Positions 1 to 14,200 of a DNA stretch of 64,000 nucleotides are shown here, in pieces. This DNA is from Metridium senile (lineage: Eukaryota; Cnidaria; Anthozoa; Actiniaria; Metridiidae). Below the pieces are notes generated by a model. The model saw nothing but the letters and a program-made list of their open reading frames with translations, searched no databases and was not told where the DNA came from. Location: positions 13,973,711 through 14,037,710 of the forward strand of contig OX459108.1 in NCBI GenBank assembly GCA_949775045.1. Reading direction: 5' to 3'. A program made the position numbers and the translations under genes. The number at the start of each line of letters is the position of its first letter. Position 1 is the stretch's first letter.

Positions 1-2225
1 AAGGACCTCTTTATTGACACCGTAGAAGGTTGCCATAGCTTTTGTCCACGATGCTAACCCTGCCACATCACCACAGACTTTCTTGGCTGTCTCGATATTA
101 TAGTCCTCCATGTTGAGATAGGGCTCGAGGAGCTCAACTGTCTCTTCGTTGATCGAATCCTGCAAAGACATGATAATGATGAGTGTACAAGCTTGCATGG
201 AGGTGTGGTGGTTATGGTGATGATAATAGTTGACGTTCATAATGATGATAATGGTGGTAATAATGATGATGATGTTGGTGACGATGACAATGGTGGTAAT
301 GATAATGATAATAAGGATGATGATGTTTATGGTGATGACGATGGTGTTAATTATGATGGTGATGGTGACGATAATGGTTATGATGATGATGATGATGATA
401 ATGGTGATCATAACGATGGTGGTGATCATAATTGTGGTGATCATAATTATGATGACCATGACCATGATGATGATGATGATGATGATGACCATGATGATGA
501 TTATAATGATGATGATGACCATGACCATGATGATGATGATGATGATGATGACCATGATGATGATGATGCCGATTATGACGACGATGATGATGATAATAAT
601 GGTGATCATTATGGTGATCATAATGGTGAAGAAAATGATGATGACCATAATAATGATGATGACGATGATGATGGTGATGATAGTTAAGCTGATATATATA
701 CCATAATATGAGTGTACATTCCTCAACAATAGTTTCTCACCTTTTGAAAGGTCAACAAGTTATTTAAGAAGCCTGACTGACTCATACACTTCAACGAAAA
801 GGACCAGGACGGCTTAACACACACTCGTTCAGGGTCAGCAGCTACTGAATCGATTTTGGTTTGAAATAGAAGTAATACGCAGTCCATAATACGCATGATT
901 AGATGTGGTGGTTTGGCAAGTTTACGGACAGTAGATATATGTGCTGGTTTAATGGTTTGTAAGGCTGCTTCAGCTTCTTCCAAGGCAGGTTTGGCCCTTT
1001 CTAGTTTACCTTCGGCAACACCTTTGTCGATCTGAAATAATAGTGGAAATATATTGTTTTTGATGTGGCTCAGGCACAGATTATCATTATTGTCATTAGC
1101 ATCATCATTATACCATTCACATGTCTAGCTATATCATTGCATCATTGTTGTTGGTCAAGACAGAAGTGACATCACCCAAACCTATACTCAGTAAAACTGC
1201 ATTCGTTCAACCTCGTTCCCAGGGCCCTCTCCCTTCGCTAAAGTAACGAGGTTGGCATTCGTTAGGGAAAGGAAAAAGAAATCACTATTATTTAGCGTCG
1301 GTAGTTCCTTCAGCTAAAAGTAAGCTGATCTCAAAGGAAGCCGACGGTGTTTCCCCCTGCTCCGTTTTATACGGGTACAGCTACACAGAGCGGAAAGAAG
1401 TCTAAACAAGTGGTGATTGACCACGGAACCTCTCGCTACGTAAGCCCTGACTGAAGAAACATCAGTCAAGGTCAAACTATCATCAGTAAAACTACATTTG
1501 TTACCTGACTGAACGATGAATAAAATACAAACTAGCGAGTAAATAAGTATAGGCTGCGTCGGTGTTTGATATATACGATAGGTAATATAATGAAATTTGT
1601 AACACCGTAAAAAAATGTTGACTTGACGTTTCGAGCTTTAGCCCTTCGTCGGACTGAACGATGGTTAACTCACCTCAATTTCGTCGACAATAGCTTGTGC
1701 CTTGTCTTTCACCTTCTGTACCTGGCTCTTAACCTTCTCAGCTGCAGTAGCACTGACCGTTACCTCTTGTAACACAACATCAGCTTTCTTAGACGCTACG
1801 GCCAGCTCTTTCTCCTTGATAACTAGCTCCTCAGACAATTTAGCAACTGATTCACTGGCCTCGATGAGTTTAGAAAGACCTGTGTTCATGCGCTTGGCTA
1901 AGAGTCCAATGGCTTCGTGCTGCTGGGTGTAGATTTGTTTATAACCTTCGATGAAGGAGAGGTATGACTTGGGCGTGACGTGCGTTTGTCGACGGAATCG
2001 TTCAAAGTATTGAACGCATGATTCAGCGACGATATCCTGGAAGAGACCCATCGTGTTCACCATAGCTAGTTTTACTTCCGGTTTGCAGACTACGTCATAG
2101 GATGACAGGAAGTGAGAGGCGACTGCGATGAGGGCGTCCTTAGGCCAGCGGCTGAACCAGTCCATTGTACACCCGGTGATTAGACCAGGAAACTTGAGGG
2201 AACGATTACGGAACTTCTCGCCAAC
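1..2225 (-). CDS. DNAH5/DNAH8: Dynein heavy chain exons 64-66: end of AAA4, stalk coiled coil and microtubule-binding tip (residues ~3069-3402, truncated)
   Basis: Exons: 1674-2225, 741-1031 and 1-159 (cut by the window edge, in frame). Exon 64 contains the [16 protein letters not shown] and [20 protein letters not shown] motifs, then a heptad-rich ascending coiled coil ([20 protein letters not shown]...). Exon 65 holds the tip: [20 protein letters not shown] followed by [18 protein letters not shown] and [10 protein letters not shown]. Exon 66 continues with [20 protein letters not shown] and ends ...GVNKEVL. The tip contacts the microtubule and the coiled coil transmits strain to the ring. 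The returning coiled coil is outside the window. Confidence 0.97.
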
Positions 2226-5200
2226 CTAAAACCATTACCAGAAGAATAAAGTATGTTGATTATTCAAATGAAAGAACTACCATTATCATTTATTTATTGT
2301 TAACTTCTAAAGCGCCATTGTCAATGTGCATTTTCATCGGCATAGCCTGATCACATCTCACATCATGACATGATGATTATCGTTATCATGATCATTGGTA
2401 TCGCTATCATCATCACTATATCATGATCATCATCACTATCATTATCGCCATTCAACACAATCTTCATTATTGTCATCGTCGTCATCATATCAAAATCATT
2501 ACCATCATGAACATTGGAACTATTATTCGTGGTCACTGAACGGAACTGTGAAAAGGTGTATTTACCGGAGAGAAGCATAGGCACACGTGCAGGTTATTCT
2601 TGACTCTGGTTATAAAGTAGTCATACAGGTTCTCATTAGTTGGCGGTCGTCTTGGATATTCTCTCTTCATCACAGCAATTAAATCACCTGTCATCTCATC
2701 AATCTCGTCACGTGCGAAAAGGTTCGAAACTTCACCAGAAGCGAGCACGTTGTTCATATATTCTAAGAAGCCTTCATCTTTGATCTCATTGTCTGTAAAT
2801 ATGAACGTGATTCCTTTGCCTCGATGACCGGCTGTTCTGTATAGGATCTTAAGATCGTCCATCAAGTTACTAGTGTTGTAAGATCTATCAAAGAAAACAA
2901 AAGATAATACATTGTAAATACCGAGGACAATTAATGGCTCACAATTGGTTGATCTGTGTGTTTAGCACACATCAACAAAATTTGCATAAGTACAGATTTA
3001 AATGGGAAAGTACAGATTTAAATGGGAAAGTACAGATTTAAATGGGAAAGTACAGATTTAAATGGGAACCTGTTATATTTATAAATGATTGGATAAATGC
3101 ATAAATGAACAATGCGCTTTGATGAAGAAGGTAATAGTAAATACCGAGGACAATGAATTGAAAATGGCTCATTGACAGATTATATAATAGTCCTTTTCAC
3201 AGTTCCGTTCAGTGACCACGAATAATAGTTCTAAGTCGAGGTTTGCGTTGTTGCGCATCATGTGCAAAAGCGCGAACCTCAATTTGGAACTATTATTCGT
3301 GGTCACTAAACGGAATTGCAAAAGGACTATTTTGAATGATTGAATGGTTGAATAAATGCATGAATGAACAATGCGCTTTGATGAAGAAGATAATAGTAAA
3401 TGGGTCAATGAATTAAGAATGGATCTATGACGGATTATAAAATAATGAATGGTTGAATAAATGCATCAACGGTAACGCAATGGACAAATGATCGAATGGA
3501 TTGATATATTAGGAATTAATGAGTGAATGATTAAAGAAATAAAGAAAGGATGGATGGATGGATGGAAAAAGGGACGGACGGACGGAAGGAAGGAAAGAAA
3601 GAAGGAAGGAGGCAGGGAGGAGAAAAGAAGGAATAAAGAAAGATAGAAAGAAAGAATTAAAGAAAGAAAGAAAGAAAGAAAGAGAGAAAGAAAGAAAGAG
3701 AGAAAGAGAGAAAGAAAGAAAGGAATTAATGAACGAACAAGGATATATGGATAAAACCGAGTGAATGTATGAATAACAATCATAACTGTATGTTTACCTT
3801 GTTAAAGTAATCTGGAAGATCTCATAGCCAGCGATAAACGAAGCAAGTCTCGTAAGACTCTGTTTTCCTGAACCACCTACACCAACTAGCAGGGCATTTC
3901 CTCTAGGTGTCCTTAAGATACGGGATATCTTGACTAAATGAGTCATGGCATCCTAGAGGAAAACAAGACACAAAAATGGAGAAATGGAAGAATGAAACTT
4001 AAATACATAATCGACCAAATAGGCTAACGCGTTGCTATTTACGTTTTGAACCAATAGTACCCTTCACAGTCCCCTGCGCCATCTTGAAAGGTAGCCGGGC
4101 CTTTGCATTGTAGCGAGATGAACGTTGAGCTTGCAATGATTAATTGTACGGCAAGGTCGCTATCATTGCAAGCTCAACAATCGTCTCGCTTCGATGCAAA
4201 GGCCCGGTTACCTTTCAAGATGGCGCAGGGAACCTTGAAGGGGAATATTCAAAACCTCTGGGAATAAAAACTTTTGTTCCAAATATTTTCAACGTGACAT
4301 TGAAATACATAAAACAAAGAATCTCATTTCCAAAAGATTTGAATTGGGCCAAAACATACATGTCAACACGTTTTTGTCTATTTTGTACATGTTTTAGAGT
4401 GGTTGGATGTTAACACAGGAAGCCCATAACCAGCATGTGAAGATTACTAACCTTAAAGAAAACTAGATCCATTCTAGCTCCACGTATCGTTTCATTATAC
4501 ATCTCAACAAACATGACCAGTCTTTCATTCAAACTTTCCAAGCTCGCGATTTGTTCGTAGATTTTGGGAGCCTCGAACTCAGCGTCTTCCGGCTCGTCAC
4601 CTATAGAAAAAGGCTTGGTTACTAAGTCATGTAAGACAAGGATACCAAGCAATATAAAAAGAAGAGCCTGGCTACAAAGTGTTACCGCTGACCACAGTGC
4701 AAACTTACACATGCAAACGCTAGCGGTCGTACGAAGAACATCATAAGAATCTTGCAAAGTTTTAAAAAGGGCTTGGTTGCTAAGTCAAGTACGGTTCAAG
4801 ACGAGGATACTAAGCATTATAGAAAAGAGCCTGGCTACTAAGTGTTACCGCTGACCACAATGCAAACTTTAACATGCAAACGCTAGCGTTCGTAGGAAGA
4901 ACATTATAAGAATCTTGCAAAGTTTAAAACAACAACCTAATAATGTTCGAGGTGTAAGGTTTAAATTATGTTCAATATATATGTTTTCTAAGCTTTTGTT
5001 AAGGATTTTAAGCTACTTTTGACGAGGTGTTATACATGAGCATGCATTTACGAGAATAAGTAAAGAAAAATTGAAAACAGCAAACTACAATCTCGTTCCC
5101 ATAGTCGTTATATCTTACTGCGCATGCTCGACGATATATCTTGATATTTAAGAAGTATCGACTATGGGAACAAGATTAAAGAAACTAACGTTTAATGTTT

Positions 5201-8200
5201 GGTGCCTAAATTTCCTTTTTTATACATGTTTTCAAAGATTTTGTTATGGACTTTGACGTGTTGTTGTACAATGCGCTTTAAGAGCACAACAATACAAGCA
5301 ATCATGCGATTTCTTGGCATGCATTCATGCATTTACGAGAATTGATAAAGATTACCGCGCTTTTGAGTTTTTTCAGTTTTTTTACGCTTTAACTGAGGTG
5401 TTTGTTGATCTTTTTGTTGAGAAGAGTTAGGCTTTTCTTGAGAAAGAAAGAGGGCTAGAAGATGTAGAGATGAAAGAAGGAAAAAAGAAATTGAGCATAT
5501 TATTATATATATAATATATATAAATATTATTATTTAGCACTGGAACAAAAGAGGTTGTTAGAAGTGAATACTGAGAATTAAATTGGGAATAAAAGAGTTA
5601 TCACGGTTACAACATAAAAATGTTCCAAAGACTGCCTTAAGTTTTAAGAATGCTTTCGAAAATCAACAGAAGGACATCAATTTTTTTCTTTTTTTTGCCT
5701 TCACGATACCAAATTTCTTGGAATAAAATTGACTTCAAGTTCAAGTCGATGTATATTTCAAGAAATTAAACATCATGACGTCATTTTTGTGTTATAGTTT
5801 ACTTAATGACGTCAATATTTCTAGAAATTGACTACATGACGTCATTTTTGTATTATAGTTTACTCAATGACGTCAATATTTCAAGAAATTGACTTCACGA
5901 CGTCATTTCTGTAATATAGTTTACTTAATGACGTCAATATTTCAAGAAATTGACTTCATGACGTCATTTTTGTATTATAGTTTACTCAATGACGTCAATA
6001 TTTTAAGAAATTGACTTCATGACGTCATTTCTGTAATATAGTTTACTTAATGACGTCAATTCTTTTTAGAAATTGATATCGTGACGTCACCTGTTGGTTC
6101 GGGAGCATCTCGTAGAAAGTCCACAAAGTAGGGTTCAGGGTCGACAAGCTCGGCAGATTCACTGCCGTAATCATCGTTTATCACGTTAGTCAAAGTCTTG
6201 TCGAACCAATCCTTGTCTTGTTGGTTCGTGAAGCGATCGGCAATGACTCGGGAACACTCGTGTTTCCATAGATTCAATAGGCCCTTTTTGTCAGTCAAGA
6301 CTTCTGATGTCACTGTCAGCATGCCCTAATGAAATATATAAAACATTGATATTGATAATTAAGATATGGTGTTCGTGAAAATGCTGTTGATGATGATATT
6401 ATGATGATAATAATGCAAGAGACATTATAATGATGAGATGATGAAAATAGGAATGACAACGATGATAATTAAGATGATAACGATGCTGCTGATAATAAGA
6501 TGACAACGATTATGATAACGATGATAATGATAATGATGATGATGACAATAATGACGATGATGATAATAATGATAGATATAGTAATAATAATTATTATGAT
6601 AACGATGATGATGATGATGATAACAGTGACGACGATGATTCGTTATGGTGATGATAATGATAATACAATGATATCCATACCTGCCATATCCTACTAAGAT
6701 CTCTAAGATTAAAGATATAATGAAACTTGGCTGGTGTCGGCAACATCTTAACCTTCACCTTCTGCCACAATATTCTTGTACTTTTGACCAACTCCAACAC
6801 CAAGTCAAACAGCTCTGGCTTGAAACCTCTCTCCTTACAGAAGTACCCACCGCCAACTGTACTGAAGATCTTATCGATCGAAGTGTTAGACGGTAGAGTA
6901 CAGTTAAATACAGTGAATTGTCGTTTTAGACGGCTAGGGATGTCGTTACGACCACCACCGGGCTGGATCATGGCGGCGATGAACTGGATGTCCACAATGC
7001 TGGTGAACTCACCGGGTTTATCCAGGCTGTAGAAACCACTCATTTCCATCAATTGACGGACAATCTCGCAGGTGATCTGGAGAAATAGAAAAGATATCAA
7101 ACATATAGATATATTTATAAAATTTTTGATATCTAACGCGCGCTCTGATTAATGGTTGATGGCCATGTCTATATGAGAGAACAGAGAATGAAAATGACGA
7201 ATGCTAGCTGTCGCGCGCTCTGGTTCTGACGTGTTTACGAACATTCGGTAGAAAAGTTTTAACTGCATTTTTTTTGCGAAAAAATTTCATAAAAGAAATA
7301 TAAAACGGCCGCTTGTGTCTATGTACTGTGATATAAACACTCTGGGAGATGAAGAGCACTCAAGAAGCAAGAGAAACACTCGCTGCGCTCGTGTTTCTAA
7401 GCTTGCTTCTCTCGTGCTCTACATCTCCCAGCGTGTTTATATCACAGTACATAGACACGCGCGTCGTTTTATATTTCTTAAATATATATATGTTGTTCTG
7501 CTCCGCGGTAATCCGTGAGTTGGACTTTGGGTCGAAAGACCTTGGTTTGTTTTCTGACTGCGTTGTGAATATATTGATATACTTTTTTCAAGAGTCAGTT
7601 AGTACTATAGTATAAGCGTACCTGATCGCCCCATTCGTTAATGATAGGCATGTTGATGTCATCGATGAACGTTGTCATCTTCTTGCCAGCTGGAGGCCCG
7701 TATGTAGTACCCATTCTCTTGTCGACGTAGCTCTCGATGGTTCTCTATTGAAGGAAAATTGTAGTTTCATATTAAAAACAGTTCGATTTCCAGATACTTT
7801 TGCACCCCTGCAGCATAACCACTTTTTTTAAATTGCCACAGCACAATATTCTGGAGGTTTTGGAAGTTCTGCTCCAGAAATTATCTTGTTCTACTCTCGA
7901 GAAGCGTATCTCAAACAGGCGTGAAATTTTCCAGTGCGGCTTATGAGAAAAGCCCAACTGAGTCTGCGTATGTTGCTTGTATTTACTAACCTGGAACATG
8001 TTGGGCGTGGTTGCAGAAGAAAAGTTCATCGATTTGAAGAGATGTTGCTCAGGGTCGTACTTGTTACAGAATCCCTTGACCATGACAGTCTTTGCTGTAC
8101 CTTGTTCACCAATCAACAGCACAGCCTAAAACATTAGTAACAGAGTTATATTAGCAGGGGATTGTCTCCCGGCACAACAGTCAGGTCTCAGATATACTCT

Positions 8201-11200
8201 ACAGGGCCCACTGTTAATTGGCGTCGTACGCTGTTGTGATGTCCTTCGTATGAAGGAAAAACAATAAACTGAACTAAACAGAATTATATTTAAACTAGCA
8301 GTACTGAATTAGATACCCTGTATAAATATTCCTGAATTACTTTCATTGATTATCGTTATCGCCATTCTTATCACAGATTATTATTATTTTTAGTGTATTT
8401 ATCACTTTCACTGTGTTTCTCATTTTCATTATCGTTCTCATTATCGCGATTGTTATCATTCTCATCATGATCATGATCATTTTCGTTCTCCTTATTGTGA
8501 ATGTTTTCATAAACATTAATACTATCATGATCATTATTATTCTCTAATCAATGACTGCGATATCGATTTAATAATGGAAATTAAAGCAAAATACCTGATG
8601 GTTTCAGTATAAGACCGTCGTATTTTGCACCCTTTAATTTTCATTATCAAATTATTTTTCTCGTTCTCATTATCATTCTTATTGTCACTTTTATTCTGCT
8701 CTTATTCACTTTTTTTCTCATTATCGTGATCGTTCTCATGATCATAAACGTCTCATATCTTGATAGGTAATATAATGAAATTTGTAACACCGTAAAAGAC
8801 GTTTCGAGGTTTAGCCCTAGGTCAGTAAAGTTTAGTCAACATTTGTTACGGTGTTACAAATTTCATTATAATACCTATCGTTTATATTAAACACCGACGC
8901 AGCCTATACTAGTTTACTCGCTAGTTTCCATTTATGTCTCATATCTTGTGTAATTTTCCAGGTTTAATGGTCCTTTACCTTGCCCTGTTTAGCGATGTTG
9001 TGGATCAAGTAATCAGTCCTGACATTATCAACGTTTGGTACTAAGATACTAGAGTATTCAGGTATGCTGTCAGTAGGGTATTCATAGGCTTGTACCTAGA
9101 AACAATAATAACATCGTCAGTTATTATCATCATAAATAGTAATATAAATGATGATGATGATAATCATAGTAATATATATAATGATGACGACGATGATGAT
9201 GATGATGATAATGGTGATGATGATGATTATTGTAATGGACTAGTCACAATAATGACATCGTTAGTTATCGTGAAAATCAATAGTAATATATATGTAATGA
9301 TGACAATGTTGTTGATGATGATGATGATGTTGATGAAGATAATGGTGATAGTGATGATTATTGTAATGGCCTAGTCACAATCATTACGCCGAAAGTTATC
9401 ATCATCATCATCAATAGCAATAAATATGGTGGTGGCAATTGAGACGCTAATGATTATGGTGAAGATGATGATAATTGTCATGACGATTATGATGATTGAT
9501 GTTAATGATAGTAGAGCCTTAACATACTACTAATGATAAAGGTGATAATAATGAAGATGATAATGAGGAAGATGCTATTGATAATGATAATGGTGATAAT
9601 AATGATGACGATTGTGGTTATGAGATACTGATCGTGCTGGTTACTTACTCGCTCGGCCCAATGTTCCCATCCGCCTTCCTCATTGACAAGGTATTCAAAG
9701 AACGTATCCTCGCCTGTAGCAGGAGGCCATTGGAGATCGTAATTACCTCGCAAGAAGTCTTCGATCTGATTGGTAACATAATAGAACACAGCATCAGTAA
9801 TCAATGAAATAGAACGTTTGATCAAGATATTAGTTTCCGAAGGAAAATTTCGTTAAAAAGTGATTCGAAATAACGTCAACACCAAGTTACTTCTTATGAA
9901 AATATCTTCGATCTGATTGGTAGCATAATAGAACATAGCATCAGAAATCAATGAACGTTTGATCAAGATAATGGTTTTCGAAGGAAATTTTCGTGAACAA
10001 GTGATTCGAAATAACATCAACGCCATGCTGGGGGGTTGGATGTCAATTGGGGCTATGCCCTGTATTCTCCTCCTGTCGTATCGTGTACCGACAAATATCA
10101 ATAAAATAAAAAAATGTTCCTTCTTATGGAAATTTGATCAGTGACGACTGCTGAGCAATTACTGTTTTGATGCAACAACACGAGTGAAATATCATTGGAC
10201 AATTGTTGATGTCAAGGGAATCCCCTACCTTCTTTCTGTCTGCCAGTTCCAGTAGTGCTCCTATACTCCACATGATGGCGAAAATAAACAGCTTCTCTAG
10301 ATGTTTGGCGTCAGCTTGCTTGGCGGCGTCTTCTCCAGGGATAAGGCCTTGTAGGATGTTGATCGCTTGCACGATGTTGTTGCACTCAAGCAGCTGGAAT
10401 ACAAGATGACATTATTAACATGTAGAAGATTATGTGAATGTCAGTGTTACAAGATGACATTATTGACATAAAGGTGGTAATAACGATGATGACATATATA
10501 TATTATGACGATCATGATGGAGATGGTGATTTTAAAATCGATTGATACTCACATCTATCTTTGGGACTGTATTGACAGTAACAAAGTTTCGTAAATCATC
10601 GAAGACCTTTTCAAACAGAGAAAACAAAATCTCGCTCTCAACAGGTGTTCTTGTCTTGAGCCATCCCTACAACACATTAAGAATGAAAATCAACAATCAC
10701 TTTAGCGGGAAAACATTTTTCCTTCATATTTTTCTATTTAGTTCCATAATCCTTACGTGACTATGAAATGGTCACGCAATGCTAATATAGTTTAGTTAAA
10801 AACTCGTACCTTCAGAATTGGTTTCCAGTCCAAGGCTGAAGAACTCATGTACACCATACCATTTCTGTAAAATGTGACAAAAAATGTATTAGTCACACAA
10901 TATCGAATCTACATAAATTGTATATTTCTTGTTAAAAAAATTCACTTGCACCGATAGAAAGCATTATAAATATATCTTTCCTTCTAGAAACAAGAAAACC
11001 AACATTGTAAGATTCTATTTTCTTCGCAAAAAAATGTGAAGAATGCCCTATTTCTAAGACACTTCCACACAATATTGTTAACAGTCACGCAATTTCTAAG
11101 AAAATGCCACACAATATCGTTATCAGTCAATCAATTTCTAAGAAAATGTCACAAAATATCGTTATAAGTCGCAATACCTTGATACTGTGGCAGGAGACGC

Positions 11201-14200
11201 ATTGTCGATGTTATGGGGCTCAAATACCACCTTACAGTTGGGCGACATAGGAATACGGTCCCCGTTTGCAAGGGTCAAGGTCTTATTATCATCTAATACA
11301 CTGTTAAGATTCTCGATCCATATAGCGTCCACAGGGCCGTCCAGCACTATCCAAATATGGTCCCCCTTTTTAGCACGAAGTGTTTTACGCCAGAGTGTTG
11401 AAAAAATTCCATCTGTCCAATCATTGGTTGCCACGTCAAGACGACCGAACATCTGAGGGGCTGTGATGGCCTGGAAACGAAGTTACGTAATTTGTTTATT
11501 GGGATACGTGTGGTGAGAACAATTTCAAGATGGGCTACCTGTGGTGTAGGGAGGCTTAATTTTGGGCTACCTGTGGTTTGTTTGTTTGTTGCCTTACCTT
11601 TGGGTTCATTCTGAATTCTTTATGTGGTTCTCCGCACATCGACATGGCTTTGCATAGAATGTTGATACATTTGGTTTTACCAGCTCCACTTGGTCCCAGG
11701 GCCATCATACCGTGACGTACTCGCTGGGTCTCGTACAACTGAAAAGTGAAGCGTCACATGAAAGTTTAAAATCATGAAACGAACAGTTACTAGTAGATCC
11801 TTTTGTTATTTTATCAAGATTACGACACTTGCAAACAACCCAAGCTGGAACTTTCCATACAGAGATGGTTTGCTCATTAAGTACAGTTACTATTTTCAGA
11901 CAGTTTTTTTTACAAAGAATTGTCTATCAGTAGCACTTTACGCTGGTGATCACTGCTTTTAACTTTCAAAAAACTCCACATGTTGCTCATGCAAATAAAT
12001 CTTTCATTGAATGACATTTTGAATTTCAATGTTTTTTTTTGCACATGCAATTATACAGAATACCTCCTCTTCTTCCTGGAAGAGCCTATCTCCATCTATC
12101 TAAAGATTATTGTGTAGCTTTACTTTGTGTAGCCCGTACCTGAATAAGCTTCAATGTCCATGGTGGATGGTTTATAAGCTTGGCTTCTTCAACGCACTCA
12201 GCAATGGCCTGCTCAATGTCTGGATAACCAGCTTTGTCCAGTTGAATACCAGGAAACAAATCATCGATAAGACTAAGGAACAGTGGCTCGTCCTCGTCTA
12301 CTAGTTTACTTAGGTTCATGTCACGCAATACTCTCATCACGATACGGTCTTCACTATCCTGTATAAGGGAACAATTACAATATAGATTAGTGTATGTCAC
12401 GCAAATGAGAAACAAGACGAAGGTATTTCAAGCTCATGTCACGCAATACTCGCATCACGTACGATCTTCACTATCCTGTATAAGGGAACAATTACAATAT
12501 AGATTAGTGTATGTCACGCAAATGTAGCTTGTAACGCACGTGAAGACTGGAAAAAGAATGACGTGACTAACACTGGCGTGACAATCACTACACCAAGCGT
12601 GACAAAATGGAATTTTAAGACAATACTCACCTCTGGGTTTGCTCTTTTCACGGAGCCGAGTGTTCTTAGGACGGACAGAATGTTACGAAGACCAAAATCA
12701 TAATGGACCTAAAACAAAACAGATTTGAAGTGAAGCTTAATATGCAGAAGGTTTGAGATTCAAACAACTATTCGACAATTAAGTTTCTTCTTATTGGCCT
12801 CGAATTCATGCTCGCTACAGACCACCTTCGAGCAGCCACTACCCTCATCTTCTATAGTAATCAATCACATAAGCTCTGACAATTGACATTTTGTCCGAAA
12901 ACCACAATCTCGGCAAAAACTATTGAGAAAATTATATACGTTTTCCCCATAATCTTCCCGTCCCCCTCCCCCTCCATGCGATGTTGGTTTTCAGTTAACA
13001 TGATTCCTTGCGTAGTTGAGGTAGACGGAGAAGTTTTAAGAAGACTAGTTTCCCTTTTTGAAGCGGTTGTCTTATTTAATGTTAAAAAGATTCTCAACAT
13101 GTGCAACAAAGTTGACATAAAATCACTTTTACATCTTTCGTACAAAGTTATCATCAATTTAGTTTTGTTACCTGTTTGGTCAACTGTTCTTCACAGAGTT
13201 TATACAAGGTGTAGAACTTGGCTGACAGGATGACATTCCTGATGAAACCACAGGCAGCAAGTTTGACTCGAATAATGATTTGTCTATCAGGGACCATCAT
13301 AGCAACTGTACGGAACATGATCTTGAGGTTCTCCGGAAGCTCTTGTCGACCGGCATAACCTGGGTTCTAATATAGACCATAATATGAGTATGAGATCTTT
13401 GACACGACGTCTCTATGGCCTGTCGGGGAACTGAAGCTTGCGTCCAGTGCACTTAAAATCAGTATATTAATGAACAACATATAATCCTCGATGCATGTTG
13501 CTTTGAGGAAGGAACACCGGCGCACTTGGTAACAAAACCGCAAATCATGGCATGGGAGAAAACATCACAACAAACAAACGCAACTGACATATAATCCATT
13601 CCGAAACTGGGCCACAGCGGCTTGAGCACTCCGGCAGACACCGGGTCATAGCACATGATATTTTAAAACATTTTTAGTGAAGGTTTCTATCTTCTTACCA
13701 TGGTCAAGAAGATACCAAACTCTGGATTCATTTCAACAACATCACCGTCAGTGAAGATAAATTGTGTTTTTCTTTCCTTCTTTGCTGTCAACACGACAGA
13801 GATTTGTTGGGCTGCTACCGACAACACAGGGAGCTCGATACGATTGAACTCATCAAAACATCCCCAACTGCCAGACTGTGCTAGACCTATGCAAATATGA
13901 TATAAAAAAAAATGTTGTTGGTGTTGGTGTTTCAATAGCCCACTTTCGATATTTTGGTTGAGTGATCATATACAATTTAAACCAAAACGAGACTCAGGGG
14001 AAATCACAAAAAGTAATGCTCATTGTTTCCCCAGAGCCTCTTTTTGATTCATTTGTGTACGACCATTCAACAAAAATATCAAAAGTGGGCTATTTATTGC
14101 TGATGATGTGGCGTATTTGTTGGTGTTGTAGGTGAAGATTTTCACAAATCCTTTTTTCAGATGATGATTTTCCAAATATCAATTTATTCACTGCCTTTTC

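Noticed and set aside
193..706. Asp-rich and Met-rich open frames of ~160 codons
   Set aside because: Produced by the GAT array in the dynein intron.
2990..3069. CRISPR-like direct repeats
   Set aside because: Contiguous tandem 20-mers without spacers, in a eukaryotic intron.
5770..6090. CRISPR-like array with ~30-bp spacing
   Set aside because: The spacers are themselves repeated, so this is a minisatellite of CRE-like sites.
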